Shown: positions 8,269-18,218 of the stretch, one piece after another
Numbering within the stretch: position 1 is the stretch's first letter
Layout of the letters: each line of letters begins with the position of its first letter
Assembly (NCBI RefSeq): GCF_000744095.1
Contig: NZ_JQLI01000008.1
Location: 1,550,001-1,614,000, forward strand
Direction of reading: 5' to 3'
Origin: Cupriavidus necator A5-1
Lineage (GTDB): Bacteria > Pseudomonadota > Gammaproteobacteria > Burkholderiales > Burkholderiaceae
DNA: 64,000 bases
Position numbers and translations under genes: made by a program
The notes under the pieces: model-generated
Databases searched by the model: none
What the model saw: only the letters and a program-made list of their open reading frames with translations
What the model was told of the DNA's origin: nothing

Positions 8269-9204
8269 ATGAGTGCCAAGGTATTCGAATCGAAGGAAGT
8301 GCAGGACCTGCTGAAGGCCGCTGCCAATCTGGGAAGGCAAGATGGCAACGCTCGCACCAAGCAGATTACTCATCGTCTGCTGAGCGACCTTTTCAAGGCC
8401 ATCGACGACCTGGACATGACGCCCGACGAAATCTGGGACGGCGTGAATTACTTCAACAAGCTCGGACAAGACGGTGAGGCGGCACTCCTGGCCGCGGGCC
8501 TGGGTCTCGAAAAGTATCTCGATATCCGCATGGATGCAGCGGACCGAGAAGCCGACATCCACGGCGGCACTCCGCGCACGATCGAGGGCCCGCTGTATGT
8601 TGCCGGCGCCCCGGTGCGTGATGGCGTCTCCAAGATTGACCTCAATGCCGATGAGGACGCGGGCCCACTCGTCATCCGTGGCACGGTGACCGGACCGGAC
8701 GGCAAGCCTGTGGTCGATGCGGTCGTCGAATGCTGGCACGCCAACTCCAAGGGCTTCTACTCGCACTTCGACCCGACCGGCGCGCAAGATGACTTCAACC
8801 TTCGTGGCGCAGTGAAGACAGGAGCTGACGGCAAGTACGAGTTCCGCACGCTGATGCCGGTTGGCTACGGCTGCCCGCCGCAAGGTGCCACGCAACAACT
8901 GCTTGACGCGATGGCCCGCCACGGCAACCGTCCGGCGCACGTGCACTTCTTCGTGACGAGCGACAAGACTCGCAAGCTTACGACGCAGATCAACATCGAA
9001 GGCGACCCGCTGATCTGGGACGACTTTGCGTACGCGACGCGCGAAGAGCTCGTACCGCACGTAGTCGAGAAGACCGGCGGCGCTGCGCTCGGTCTCAAGG
9101 ACGACGCGTACAAGGAAATCGAATTCAACATCGCGCTGACACCGCTGGTGCAAGGCAAGGACAACCAGCTCGTGAATCGCCCGCGCGTATCCGCCGCGGC
9201 GTAA
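8269..9204 (+). CDS. catA: catechol 1,2-dioxygenase
   Basis: CatA is an intradiol ring-cleaving non-haem Fe(III) dioxygenase that converts catechol plus O2 to cis,cis-muconate. The protein has 311 residues. The four iron ligands fall at the classical positions Tyr164, Tyr200, His224 and His226 (RPAHVHFF). The N-terminal helical dimerisation domain is present. The ATG at 8269 is preceded by GGAG. It is the first gene of the rightward catA–benABCD series and divergent from the LysR gene. Intact. Confidence 0.97.
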   Translation: MSAKVFESKEVQDLLKAAANLGRQDGNARTKQITHRLLSDLFKAIDDLDMTPDEIWDGVNYFNKLGQDGEAALLAAGLGLEKYLDIRMDAADREADIHGGTPRTIEGPLYVAGAPVRDGVSKIDLNADEDAGPLVIRGTVTGPDGKPVVDAVVECWHANSKGFYSHFDPTGAQDDFNLRGAVKTGADGKYEFRTLMPVGYGCPPQGATQQLLDAMARHGNRPAHVHFFVTSDKTRKLTTQINIEGDPLIWDDFAYATREELVPHVVEKTGGAALGLKDDAYKEIEFNIALTPLVQGKDNQLVNRPRVSAAA

Positions 9205-9214
9205 CTCCCGCACG

Positions 9215-9236
9215 GCGGCCTGCCTGGCCAGGCCGC
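9215..9236 (+). other. hairpin between catA and benA
   Basis: A perfect 8-bp inverted repeat (9215–9222 with 9229–9236, six-base loop) lies just after catA. No T-run follows, so it is not a classical terminator. It could stabilise the catA 3' end or attenuate read-through into benA. Confidence 0.4.
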
Positions 9237-9309
9237 TAACCTCTCCGCACGAACAATCTGCACCAATGCCACAGGGCTTGACCACGAAGCCTGCATAGGG
9301 AGACGACTC

Positions 9310-10668
9310 ATGTCCGCAACTATCGATAAAGCACGACAACTGGACGATTTGCTGAGCAACGCCGTTCAGGATGACAAGGAAAATGGCGTCTTCCGCTGCC
9401 GCCGCGACATCTTTACGAACGCCGATCTGTACGAACTCGAGATGAAGCACATCTTCGAGAGCAACTGGGTCTACCTGGCGCACGAAAGCCAGGTTCCCAA
9501 CAACAACGACTACTACACCACGTGGATTGGTCGCCAGCCAATTGTCATCACGCGTGACAAGACCGGCGAGCTGCACGCGGTGATAAACGCGTGCGCACAC
9601 AAGGGCGCCATGCTGTGCCGCCGCAAGCACGGTAACAAGGGCAGTTTTACCTGTCCGTTCCACGGCTGGACGTTCTCGAACGCCGGCAAGCTTCTGAAAG
9701 TAAAGGACGAGAAGACCACCGAATACCCGGTGCAGTTCAACAAGCAGGGTTCGCACGACCTGAAGAAGGTCGCGCGCTTCCAGAACTATCGCGGATTCCT
9801 GTTCGGCAGCCTGAGTGAAGACGTGATGCCGCTCGAGGACTACCTCGGCGAGACGAAGGTCATCATTGACCAGATCGTTTCGCAAGCGCCGGAAGGTCTC
9901 GAAGTGCTGCGCGGTAACTCTTCGTACATCTACGACGGCAACTGGAAGATGCAGATGGAGAACGGCTGCGATGGCTATCACGTCAGCACCGTGCACTGGA
10001 ACTACGCCGCGACGATGGGCCGCCGCAAGGTCGAAGGCACCAAGGCCGTCGATGCGAACGGCTGGAGCAAGTCGATTGCGGGTGTGTATGGTTTCGAGCA
10101 TGGCCATATCCTGCTCTGGACCAACACGATGAATCCGGAAGTGCGTCCGGTCTATCAACGCCGCGATGAGATCGCTGCTCGTGTCGGGGAAGACAAGGCG
10201 AACTACATCATAAATCAGACGCGCAACCTGTGTCTGTACCCGAACGTGTTCCTGATGGACCAGTTCAGTACTCAGATTCGGGTGGTCCGTCCCATCAGTG
10301 TCGACAAGACCGAAGTCAGCATCTTCTGCTTCGCGCCGAAGGGCGAAAGCGCAGAAAACCGTGCCATCCGCATTCGCCAGTACGAAGACTTCTTCAACGT
10401 CTCTGGCATGGGAACCAGCGACGACCTCGAAGAGTTCCGTGCGTGCCAAGCGGGCTATGCCAGCACGACGTCGATGTGGAACGACATGTCGCGTGGTGCA
10501 CCGTTGTGGGTCCACGGCCCCGACGCGAACGCCAAGGGCATGGGGTTGAATCCGCTCATCTCGGGCGAGCGCAGCGAAGACGAAGGTCTCTTCGTGGTGC
10601 AACACGAATACTGGATGCAGGTGATGCGCGAAGCCCTGCGTAAAGAACAAGCAGAGGCGGCCGTATGA
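9310..10668 (+). CDS. benA: benzoate 1,2-dioxygenase, alpha subunit
   Basis: The large oxygenase subunit adds O2 to benzoate to form the 1,2-cis-diol carboxylate. It has 452 residues. The Rieske [2Fe-2S] centre is bound by Cys95, His97, Cys115 and His118 (CAHKG and CPFHGW). The mononuclear Fe site is in the motif [10 protein letters not shown], with His224 and His229 as ligands and Asp221 as the bridging aspartate. GGGAGA precedes the ATG. The stop overlaps the benB start (ATGA), so subunits are translationally coupled. Intact; the benzoate rather than anthranilate or toluate assignment comes from linkage to benD and catA. Confidence 0.95.
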   Translation: MSATIDKARQLDDLLSNAVQDDKENGVFRCRRDIFTNADLYELEMKHIFESNWVYLAHESQVPNNNDYYTTWIGRQPIVITRDKTGELHAVINACAHKGAMLCRRKHGNKGSFTCPFHGWTFSNAGKLLKVKDEKTTEYPVQFNKQGSHDLKKVARFQNYRGFLFGSLSEDVMPLEDYLGETKVIIDQIVSQAPEGLEVLRGNSSYIYDGNWKMQMENGCDGYHVSTVHWNYAATMGRRKVEGTKAVDANGWSKSIAGVYGFEHGHILLWTNTMNPEVRPVYQRRDEIAARVGEDKANYIINQTRNLCLYPNVFLMDQFSTQIRVVRPISVDKTEVSIFCFAPKGESAENRAIRIRQYEDFFNVSGMGTSDDLEEFRACQAGYASTTSMWNDMSRGAPLWVHGPDANAKGMGLNPLISGERSEDEGLFVVQHEYWMQVMREALRKEQAEAAV

Positions 10669-11153
10669 CCATCGACTATCAAAAAATCTGTCAGGCGCTC
10701 TACCAGGAGGCGCGCTTTCTTGATGACCGCCAGTGGGACGAGTGGCTGGCTTGCTACGCAGATGACGTCACCTACTGGATGCCGGCCTGGGACGACGATG
10801 ACAGGCTCACCGAAGACCCACAAAGCGAAATTTCGCTGATGTACTACCCGGACCGCGGCGGCCTGGAAGACCGGGTGTTTCGTATCAGAACCGAGCGCAG
10901 CAGCGCGTCGATGCCGGAACCGCGCACCAGCCACAACGTTACCAATGTCGAAGTGCTGGCGGAGCGCGATAACGAAGTCGACGTTCGCTACAACTTCAAC
11001 ACGCTGAGCCATCGCTACAAGGTGACAGACCAGTTCTTCGGCACCGTCTACCTCACCCTTCGCAAGGTTGACGAACGCTTGCTGATCTCGAGCAAGAAGA
11101 TTGCGCTCAAGAATGACTACATCCGCCAGGTGCTCGACGTCTACCACGTCTGA
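10665..11153 (+). CDS. benB: benzoate 1,2-dioxygenase, beta subunit
   Basis: The small structural subunit of the ring-hydroxylating oxygenase, 162 residues, with an NTF2-like fold and typical family stretches ([27 protein letters not shown]). It forms the alpha3beta3 hexamer with BenA and carries no cofactor. It overlaps benA by four bases and precedes benC by about 40 bp. Confidence 0.95.
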   Translation: MTIDYQKICQALYQEARFLDDRQWDEWLACYADDVTYWMPAWDDDDRLTEDPQSEISLMYYPDRGGLEDRVFRIRTERSSASMPEPRTSHNVTNVEVLAERDNEVDVRYNFNTLSHRYKVTDQFFGTVYLTLRKVDERLLISSKKIALKNDYIRQVLDVYHV

Positions 11154-11191
11154 TGCCACAGGTCGGAATGAGAACGGACGCAGGAGGCAAC

Positions 11192-12214
11192 ATGTCCAGC
11201 TACAACATCGCACTGAATTTTGAAGACGGCGTGACCCGCTTCGTCGAATGCAAGGCCGGCGAAAAGGTCCTCGATGCCGCATTTCGCGCCAAGATCAACC
11301 TGCCGATGGATTGTTCCGACGGCGTGTGTGGCACCTGCAAGTGCCGCGCCGAGAGTGGCAGCTACGACCTGGGCGACGACTACATTGAGGATGCACTGAG
11401 CGAGGACGAGAAGGATAGTGGTCTCGTGCTCACGTGCCAGATGGTGCCGCAAAGCGACTGCGTCATCGCCGTTCCGGCATCGTCGACGGTGTGCAAGACC
11501 GAGCAAAGCAAGTTCGCTGCGACGGTCACGAAAGTCGAACAGCACAATGATGCGGCGGTCGTCCTTGAGTTGGACGTTGACAGCATTCCTCCGGTCTTCC
11601 TGGCTGGCCAGTACGTGAACATCGATGTTCCGGGCAGCGGGCAGCATCGCTCGTATTCGTTTTCGTCCGCGCCGGGCGCATCGAAGATCAGCTTCCTGAT
11701 CAAGAAAATTCCTGGCGGCGTGATGAGCACGTGGCTGGAATCGGCCCAGCCGGGCCACAAGGTGCAACTGACCGGCCCCTTGGGCAGCTTCTATCTTCGG
11801 GCAGTGGAACGTCCATTGCTGTTTTTGGCCGGCGGCACGGGCTTGGCTCCTTTCCTGTCGATGCTGGAAGTCCTGGTTCGTGCGAACTCGCCGCAGAAGG
11901 CACATCTGATCTACGGCGTGACGCGAGATCTCGACCTGGTCCAGGTTGAGGCGATTGAGGCATACGTCGCCAAGTTGCCCAACTTTACGTTCAGCACCGT
12001 GGTCGCGGAAGCGGAATCGAGCCACCCTCGCAAGGGCTGGGTGACCCAGCATATGCCGGCGGATTGTCTGAACGACGGTGACGTTGACGTGTACCTGTGC
12101 GGACCGCCACCGATGGTCGACGCCGTGCGCAAGTACTTCGACGAAAACGGCGTGAGGCCCAACAACTTCCATTACGAGAAGTTCACGCCCAACGCGGCCC
12201 CGGTGACGCCATGA
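11192..12214 (+). CDS. benC: benzoate 1,2-dioxygenase electron-transfer reductase
   Basis: An NADH-dependent reductase that supplies electrons to BenAB. The domain order is N-terminal plant-type [2Fe-2S] ferredoxin (Cys41, Cys46, Cys49, Cys82), FAD-binding domain (RSYSFSSA) and NAD-binding domain (GGTGLAPF, CGPPPMV); 340 residues in all. The ATG at 11192 is chosen because GGAGG lies eight bases upstream; an earlier in-frame ATG at 11153 lacks support. The stop overlaps the benD ATG. Confidence 0.95.
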   Translation: MSSYNIALNFEDGVTRFVECKAGEKVLDAAFRAKINLPMDCSDGVCGTCKCRAESGSYDLGDDYIEDALSEDEKDSGLVLTCQMVPQSDCVIAVPASSTVCKTEQSKFAATVTKVEQHNDAAVVLELDVDSIPPVFLAGQYVNIDVPGSGQHRSYSFSSAPGASKISFLIKKIPGGVMSTWLESAQPGHKVQLTGPLGSFYLRAVERPLLFLAGGTGLAPFLSMLEVLVRANSPQKAHLIYGVTRDLDLVQVEAIEAYVAKLPNFTFSTVVAEAESSHPRKGWVTQHMPADCLNDGDVDVYLCGPPPMVDAVRKYFDENGVRPNNFHYEKFTPNAAPVTP

Positions 12215-12987
12215 GCGCCCAGAGATTCGAGGGCAAGGTGATGGTGGTTACGGGTGCCGCCCAAGGTATCGGCCGTGGTGTCGCACTGCGCGCAGCGGCG
12301 GAGGGTGCGAAGGTCCTGTTTGTCGACCGCGCCGACTTCGTTTCCGAGGTCGCTGCCGAAGCAGCGGGGGGCGACACCGCCGGCTTCATTGCCGACCTCG
12401 AGACCTATGAAGGCGCAGCCGCCACCATGGCGTTCGCGGTAAAGATCTTTGGTCGAATCGACATCCTGGTCAACGGCGTGGGCGGCGCCATCCGGATGCG
12501 GCCCTTTGCCGAATTCGAACCGGCTCAGATTGACGCGGAGATTCGTCGTTCGCTCATGCCCACCCTGTACGCCTGCCACGCGGTGCTTCCGCATATGCTC
12601 GCGCGAGGTCGCGGAACGATCGTGAACGTCTCCTCAAATGCAACGCGCGGTATCCGCCGCGTGCCGTATTCGGCTGCGAAGGGTGGCGTCAACGCGATGA
12701 CGCAGTCGCTGGCGATGGAGTATGGCGAGCACAACATTCGCGTGGTCGCGGCCGCACCCGGCGGAACCGAGGCGCCTCCGCGACGCGTGCCGCGCAACGC
12801 GGCTGGGGATAACGAACAAGAGAAGGCCTGGATGAGCGAGGCGGTGACGCAGGTGACCGAGTCGACGTTCCTCAAGCGATACGGAACACTCGACGAACAA
12901 ATCGCGCCGATTCTCTTCCTCGCCTCTGACGAAGCTGGCTACATCACTGGCGCCGTTCTGCCGGTTGCAGGCGGCGACAACGGCTAG
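12211..12987 (+). CDS. benD: benzoate cis-diol dehydrogenase
   Basis: A short-chain dehydrogenase of 258 residues that oxidises and decarboxylates benzoate cis-1,2-diol carboxylate to catechol with NAD. The cofactor motif TGAAQGIG starts at residue 14, and the catalytic YSAAK is present. ATGA overlap with benC makes it the fourth gene of a coupled operon. Together with CatA and CatB it takes benzoate to muconolactone. Confidence 0.95.
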   Translation: MSAQRFEGKVMVVTGAAQGIGRGVALRAAAEGAKVLFVDRADFVSEVAAEAAGGDTAGFIADLETYEGAAATMAFAVKIFGRIDILVNGVGGAIRMRPFAEFEPAQIDAEIRRSLMPTLYACHAVLPHMLARGRGTIVNVSSNATRGIRRVPYSAAKGGVNAMTQSLAMEYGEHNIRVVAAAPGGTEAPPRRVPRNAAGDNEQEKAWMSEAVTQVTESTFLKRYGTLDEQIAPILFLASDEAGYITGAVLPVAGGDNG

Positions 12988-13016
12988 AACTTGTCGAAGA
13001 TTGCGTCGCGTAGGGA

Positions 13017-13207
13017 TGGAGGCGGTCCAAGAGATCCTGCGCGCAATCTGTGAATGCGCCCAACCGGATTCGTCGAGACACGAAGCAAAGCTGAAGAGCC
13101 GCGTGAAGGACCGCCTCGCCCGCTACAAGTATCCGCGCACCATCGCATCCCCGCCCGCGCTGCGCAAGACGGCGACTGGCAAATTCAACGTTTTCAAGCT
13201 CGGATAG
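13017..13207 (+). pseudogene. C-terminal remnant of an AMP-forming acyl-CoA ligase
   Basis: The end of this frame reads VKDRLARYKYPRTI then LRKTATGKFNVFKL. This is the C-terminal signature of benzoate-CoA ligase and related AMP-dependent enzymes, where the Lys in TATGK is catalytic. Only about 45–60 residues remain; the adenylation domain is gone. It lies between benD and benK. It suggests that an aromatic CoA ligase gene was lost when this cluster was assembled. Confidence 0.7.
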
Positions 13208-13284
13208 CCGCTGCCTACCCACGCAAGCTGCAGACGCCGCGGGGGATGTCGCGGCCATTCCTAAAAAAACGGAGGAGACAAATC

Positions 13285-14670
13285 ATGCGTCACATTGACG
13301 TTCACAAGCTTGCGGACGACGCGCGCTTCAACCGGTTTCATGCCGGACTACTGTTCTGGTGCGCGATCATCATCATCTTCGATGGCTATGACCTCGCCGT
13401 TGTGGGCATTGCCCTCCCGTCCATCATGAAAGACATGGGCGTCGACGCAACACGTGCCGGCTTTATGGTCAGTTCCGCGCTATTCGGCATGATGTTCGGC
13501 GCTGTCATCATGGGAACCATTGCCGATCGCATTGGTCGGCCCAAGGCCATTGCTATCTGCATCGCACTGTTCAGCGTCTTTACTGCTGCCGCGGGAATGA
13601 CTCATGATCCGATTTCGTTCAGCGTGACGCGCTTTCTTGCCGGACTGGGGATCGGCGGTGTGATGCCTAACGTCGTCGCTCAGATGACAGAGTTCTCGCC
13701 GCGCAAGATACGCGGAACGATGGTCACGCTCATGTTTAGCGGGTATTCCGTAGGCGGGATGCTCGCAGCATTGATGGGCAAATCACTGATCGAGACGTAC
13801 GGCTGGCAATCGGTGTTCCTGGCGGCGAGCGTTCCCGTGCTGATCATCCCTACTGTGTTGAAGCTGATGCCGGAATCGCTACCGTTCCTGATCCAGCGAA
13901 ATCGTCTGGACACTCTCCGAGCAGTACTCCTCCAGATGGATCCGTCCTACCGTGCCCAGGCGACAGACCGGTTCGACCTGCCGCAGGCCAAGAAGGGTGC
14001 CAGTGCTCCCATCAGCATGCTGTTCCGTGATGGCCGTGGATTCAGTACCGTGATGCTGTGGATTGCCTTCTTCATGTGCCTGTTCATGGTCTATGCATTG
14101 AGCTCGTGGCTCACGAAACTCATGGCTGGCGCGGGCTATAGCCTCGGGTCGGCACTGACGTTCGTTCTGGTGCTGAACTTTGGCGCGATGGCTGGCGCAA
14201 TCGGCGGCGGTTGGCTGGCAGACAAGTTCAATATCAAACACGTCCTGGTTGGCATGTACGCGCTTGCCGCAATTTCCATCACCCTGCTTGGCTACAAGAT
14301 GCCGGCCGAAGCCTTGTTCTTCGTGGTCGCACTTGCCGGCGCGTCCACCATTGGTACGCAGATCGTGACTTATGCGTATGCAGGTCAGTTTTATCCAGCG
14401 ACCGTCCGGGGAACTGGTATTGGCTGGGCCTCCGGTGTCGGGAGAAGCGGTGCAATTCTCGCACCCATTGTCATCGGCGTGCTGGTGAGCATGTCCCTGC
14501 CGCTGCAGCAGAATTTCGTCGCAATGGCAGTGCCTGCTGTCATCGCGGTGCTGGCTGTGCTCCTGATCGACCATCAGCGATCGGCGTCGGTGATCGACAG
14601 CAAGTCGAGCCAAGGCGCAGCGGATGCCGAACATACCGCCGTTCTGCGCGCCCAACACCGTCGGTCATGA
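13285..14670 (+). CDS. benK: MFS aromatic acid:H+ symporter, benzoate type
   Basis: A 12-TM major facilitator transporter of 461 residues in the aromatic acid/H+ symporter family. The TM1 signature DGYDLAVVGIALP and the loop 2-3 motif GTIADRIGRPK are present. GGAGGA lies before the ATG at 13285; the longer open frame upstream is only read-through of the ligase remnant. Linkage to benABCD makes benzoate (or a close analogue such as 4-hydroxybenzoate) the likely substrate. It probably covers uptake, since benE is truncated. Confidence 0.88.
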   Translation: MRHIDVHKLADDARFNRFHAGLLFWCAIIIIFDGYDLAVVGIALPSIMKDMGVDATRAGFMVSSALFGMMFGAVIMGTIADRIGRPKAIAICIALFSVFTAAAGMTHDPISFSVTRFLAGLGIGGVMPNVVAQMTEFSPRKIRGTMVTLMFSGYSVGGMLAALMGKSLIETYGWQSVFLAASVPVLIIPTVLKLMPESLPFLIQRNRLDTLRAVLLQMDPSYRAQATDRFDLPQAKKGASAPISMLFRDGRGFSTVMLWIAFFMCLFMVYALSSWLTKLMAGAGYSLGSALTFVLVLNFGAMAGAIGGGWLADKFNIKHVLVGMYALAAISITLLGYKMPAEALFFVVALAGASTIGTQIVTYAYAGQFYPATVRGTGIGWASGVGRSGAILAPIVIGVLVSMSLPLQQNFVAMAVPAVIAVLAVLLIDHQRSASVIDSKSSQGAADAEHTAVLRAQHRRS

Positions 14671-14721
14671 CGTTGGGTATCCACCTACCGTGATGCTCGC
14701 GTAGCTCCCCATGGCACTCTC

Positions 14722-14994
14722 TTACTGAGAGACTTCGGCGAGATCCATCTGCTGCACAGGCAGAGGAGCCATGAACTTCTTGAGCTCCTCTTGTTGCTCC
14801 AGCAGGAAGGGAGCATCCTTGACGCGGCTATGCAGGTTGAGGAGGCGCTTCTCGGCTCTGACCAAGATGGTGTCATAGAGCATGGGGTAGATCTTTACCT
14901 CTTCACCATGCGCGTTCACCTCGTTCTCGCCAGGCTCAATCTTGTCGCCGAGGACGAAGCCATCCACCTTGGTGTGCTTTCGGATGAGCATCAT
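14722..14994 (-). CDS. hypothetical 90-residue protein
   Basis: Not recognised. An acidic-basic soluble protein of 90 residues without membrane segments or cysteines. A good ribosome site (GAAGGAC) stands before tandem ATG codons at 14994. It converges on benK with only about 50 bp between the stops. It might be a fragment of a larger gene, but there is no obvious homologous continuation. Confidence 0.45.
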   Translation of the reverse strand: MMLIRKHTKVDGFVLGDKIEPGENEVNAHGEEVKIYPMLYDTILVRAEKRLLNLHSRVKDAPFLLEQQEELKKFMAPLPVQQMDLAEVSQ

Positions 14995-15336
14995 TTGTCC
15001 TTCGCTGCGACAATCCTATCAGGCCGCGGTTGCCAGCTCTGAGCCGGCAATTCTCAGTGAAAATCCGGGGCAGATCCAGCAAGCATCAGAGGCTGTACAG
15101 CGAGCCGGAGCACAAATAGCAAAGTATCGGTGCGAGTGAGCAGGTCAATCCACAGCAAGATCGCACCGGAGTCCTGCGCGGACGCTGCAGTTCGATAGGC
15201 GACGGCCGAACCCGTTTCGGTCATTTGAACTCCGTCGACTCAGCGACCGCTGCCGGATCCATTGGAGCCATCCACGATCGGCCATAACGTAGACCGGACG
15301 GAACTACTCAGGGTCGCCAGAGGGCGCGCGCGCAGG
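14995..15336. other. intergenic, no gene seen
   Basis: About 340 bp between the hypothetical gene and the flavin oxidoreductase. The short open frames here show no family motif or convincing start. Nothing recognised. Confidence 0.5.
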
Positions 15337-16461
15337 TCATTGGGGCGCGAAGGGCGGATAGTCAGCGTAACCGTTGAGCCCGCCGCCGTAGTAGGTGTCG
15401 CGGTCCGGAGTTGCTAGCGGCAGGCTTTGCTCAAGGCGGCGAACCAGATCCGGGTTCGAGATGAATGGCTGCCCGAAAGCGGCAAGATCGATGAGGCCGT
15501 CGCCGACGAGATTTTTTGCGCGGTCCAGCGTCATGCCGCCTGCGAGAATAATCGAGGTCTTGCCCGAGGCTACTTTGATTCTTCGAAGTAGTTCCAACGT
15601 GCGTTCTTCAGAGGCGTGGGCGTCCTTGGGCGCCATTGAAAAGTTCGTCTGATCCATGATGTGGATGTAGGCGATCCCACGCTGACCGAGTTCCGCAGAA
15701 AGCGCCTCGTACGTTTTGAGGATATCCGGATAGTGCGGCATATCGAAAAGTTGACCGTATGGCGAGATACGGATGCCGACCTTGCTGGCCCCAATTTTTG
15801 TCACGATGGCATCGACAACTTCAAGCGTGAACCGAAGCCTGTTCTCCGCGCTGGCCGAGTAGCGATCTGTACGATCGTTTACCAGCGGATTGAGAAACTG
15901 CTCAAACAGATATCCGTTCGCGGCGTGGATTTCAATGCCGTCGAAACCGGCTGCGACGGCATTGGCCGCTGCGGTGACAAAGTCTTGTACCACGCGCTCG
16001 ACCTCTTCAGTGGACAAAGGCATCGGCTCAGAGGCTGGGAGGAATCCGGGTTCACCATCCTCATCGTATCCGAAAGCGACTGCCCCTTGCGCGACCCTCG
16101 AGCTCGCACTTCTGGGCGCCGCACCGCCGGGCTGGATTGTCGTGTGCGAGACGCGTCCGACGTGCCAGAATTGTGCAAAGATTTTTCCACCGATTGCGTG
16201 TACGGAATCCGTCGTGAGTTTCCACCCACGAACTTGCGCGTCGGTATAGATTCCAGGGTTAAAGAGATGCCCTTGGCCTTCCCGCGAAATGGGCGTGCCT
16301 TCGCTGACGATCAGGCCCGCCGTTGCGCGTTGCGCGTAGTAAAGCGTCGTCCGCTCATCTGCGACGTCATCGGGTGCGCGGGACCGAGTCATTGGCGCCA
16401 TGACGATTCGGTTTGCCAGTTTGGCGTCGCCGAGGCTGTACGGCTTGAAGAGTTCAGTCAT
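15337..16461 (-). CDS. Old Yellow Enzyme family NADH:flavin oxidoreductase
   Basis: An FMN-dependent ene-reductase of 374 residues, close to N-ethylmaleimide reductase and xenobiotic reductase. It has the beta/alpha barrel start FKPYSLGDAKLANRIVMAPMTRSRA, the substrate-binding HAANGYLFEQFL (His-Asn pair) and the C-terminal FMN phosphate site FGQPFISNPDL. It would reduce activated C=C bonds or nitro groups of electrophiles with NAD(P)H. AAAGGAG precedes the ATG. It is a lone gene; physiological substrate unknown. Confidence 0.9.
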   Translation of the reverse strand: MTELFKPYSLGDAKLANRIVMAPMTRSRAPDDVADERTTLYYAQRATAGLIVSEGTPISREGQGHLFNPGIYTDAQVRGWKLTTDSVHAIGGKIFAQFWHVGRVSHTTIQPGGAAPRSASSRVAQGAVAFGYDEDGEPGFLPASEPMPLSTEEVERVVQDFVTAAANAVAAGFDGIEIHAANGYLFEQFLNPLVNDRTDRYSASAENRLRFTLEVVDAIVTKIGASKVGIRISPYGQLFDMPHYPDILKTYEALSAELGQRGIAYIHIMDQTNFSMAPKDAHASEERTLELLRRIKVASGKTSIILAGGMTLDRAKNLVGDGLIDLAAFGQPFISNPDLVRRLEQSLPLATPDRDTYYGGGLNGYADYPPFAPQ

Positions 16462-16736
16462 CGTTGACTCCTTTTTCGGGTGAGGAAATAAAATTACGGA
16501 CCGGCCTCACGTTGAGCCGGCGCTGATGGCAATGTAGGAGCGGAAGCCCTGCCAGAGCTGGCAGGGCGACCAATGCGCCGGACATAGTCGCTGTAGAAAG
16601 CGCGTCTAGGCGCCACTCTCTGACTTGAAATGAGGTATCACGTGTGCCCAAGCTCTTCGATGATGTCTGCCGAGACTCGACGCGTGGGCTTGAGGTTTAA
16701 AGCAACGTGATTGATGACGGTCCGTCTCTTGAGACT

Positions 16737-17024
16737 TCAAGAATTCGACCTGGGCGTGGCGACCGCCGCGCAAGACGGGGCCGGTTGATAACGGTGCATC
16801 CGCATTGGCATCAAGATCGAAAAAGATTCCGTAGCCGAAAGGTTTGAAGCCGTGGTCAGCGGTCGCAGTCCGCCAGCGCGCGGCGTGCTCGCTAAACAGT
16901 TGCGCATCAGGGTCGTGCCAGATCCAGTCATCCGTATTGGCACGATGAACCCCAGCGTCATTTTGCCCGCCTCAAACACCTTGCCGAAGCCCGGACGGTG
17001 CGGGGGGTGCTCAGTAATGGGCAT
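16737..17024 (-). pseudogene. luciferase-like monooxygenase remnant
   Basis: The start resembles LLM-class flavin monooxygenases: MPITEHPPHRPGF, then FEAGKMTLGFIVPI, with GGTAGGA before the ATG at 17024. After VPI the frame becomes non-homologous. Other reading frames below it hold protein-like stretches (FSEHAARWRTATADHG and FKPFGYGIFFDLD), so the gene is frameshifted and joined to another fragment. Tentative family call; surely non-functional. Confidence 0.45.
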
Positions 17025-17642
17025 TCCTACCGCGATCGTGGGATGCTGCCATTGCGAGCAGAAGGGGGCCATTCTGTACGACTTCCCCGCAAATCGTTGC
17101 GTCGACCGGTTGAATCCGCAGTATTGCAGCCATTGGGTTCGCCGGATCGCTGCGCGTCGACCAGTGTGCGGCTGCAATCATCACCCTGATGACCAGCCTC
17201 CGTGCAGAGTTGAGCCAGGAAGCCAAGATGTCAGGGCGCTCCATCCGGATAACCGCTGGCCACACGCACTCGCTGACATTTCTCCCCAAGTGGCTGAACC
17301 AATTTTTCACCGGCGGACCGGAGATTTCAATGCTCGCGTAGTGGCAGCCAATGTCCATGACGCAGTGGTGGCGCTTGGGCCGGCAACCGCCATTGCTAAC
17401 TCCTGAGCGAACGGGAGAGAATCCGCCGACTCGGCCATCCACCGGTGCAGCTCCCTGCTACGCTGACAGTAAATCGTCCCGGCCGTCAAGGACGGTGGCC
17501 CCGGGCCCGTTACTCACCTTGGTGGAAGGGAAGCCGATCTTCTAGCATAGATACGCTGGCCAAGAGACCGACAAGGCAGGGAGCGCCTGCTATGCCGGTT
17601 ACGAGTCAAGTGACCGTTACGAAGCTTCAGGAGGTAATGGAT
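17025..17642. other. intergenic, decayed sequence
   Basis: About 620 bp with overlapping short frames on both strands but no recognisable domain. The region looks like decayed coding DNA; nothing else supported. Confidence 0.4.
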
Positions 17643-17945
17643 ATGTCTGCCGCAAGGATTGAGATGTGCGACCACGATGGCGACGGGGTATTGACCATTC
17701 GAGATGACGGCGCCGCATTTTCAGGAGTCGCGCTTGAGCTTTCGAATCTTTTCGGTGAAGACGTGGTCGCGGATATTGACAAGCACCAGTTGCTCAAATG
17801 GTGTGAGGTGGTCGCGGCCCACCTTCGCAACCAAGGCGTTTCGCCCAGCGAGTGCGCTCCGGAGGGCTACGTCAACAAAACTAGCCAAAGCCGGAGGAAA
17901 GAGCAGCTTGGCGTCGAGGAACTCTTGCAGTCGGCGGCATCTTGA
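17643..17945 (+). CDS. small hypothetical protein with an EF-hand-like loop
   Basis: A 100-residue acidic protein. The ATG at 17643 is chosen because AGGAGG ends eight bases before it; ATGs at 17592 and 17637 are less well placed. Near the N-terminus CDHDGDGVLTI matches the first part of a calcium-binding EF-hand loop (D-x-D-G-D-G), but the loop is not complete. No signal peptide. Function unknown and family not recognised. Confidence 0.45.
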   Translation: MSAARIEMCDHDGDGVLTIRDDGAAFSGVALELSNLFGEDVVADIDKHQLLKWCEVVAAHLRNQGVSPSECAPEGYVNKTSQSRRKEQLGVEELLQSAAS

Positions 17946-18218
17946 TTCTGACGAACGCGAGACGCTCTGCTGGTAACAGAGACCTTTTCGCTGGCGCATT
18001 GCTTGACAATCCCATCAGCCAGCGATTCCCGTCTATCTCTAGGCCTGGCGAGATTCAGTCTTGCTCGCTTACCAGCGACGGACCGGTCGATGGCCATTCC
18101 CGACCCAAAGGCGAACTTCGTTCCGGCTCGCCAGACGGCCGGAAAGCCGGCATACAAGGGGTTAGGCGGCTGCCTGCCTGCGCGGTGATTGTCGTGCGCG
18201 CGAGCGAGCCGCCCGCCC

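Noticed and set aside
8257-10650. 797-codon open frame antisense to catA and benA
   Set aside because: It lies exactly opposite two clear catabolic genes, has no family motif and reflects third-position GC bias in the antisense frame.
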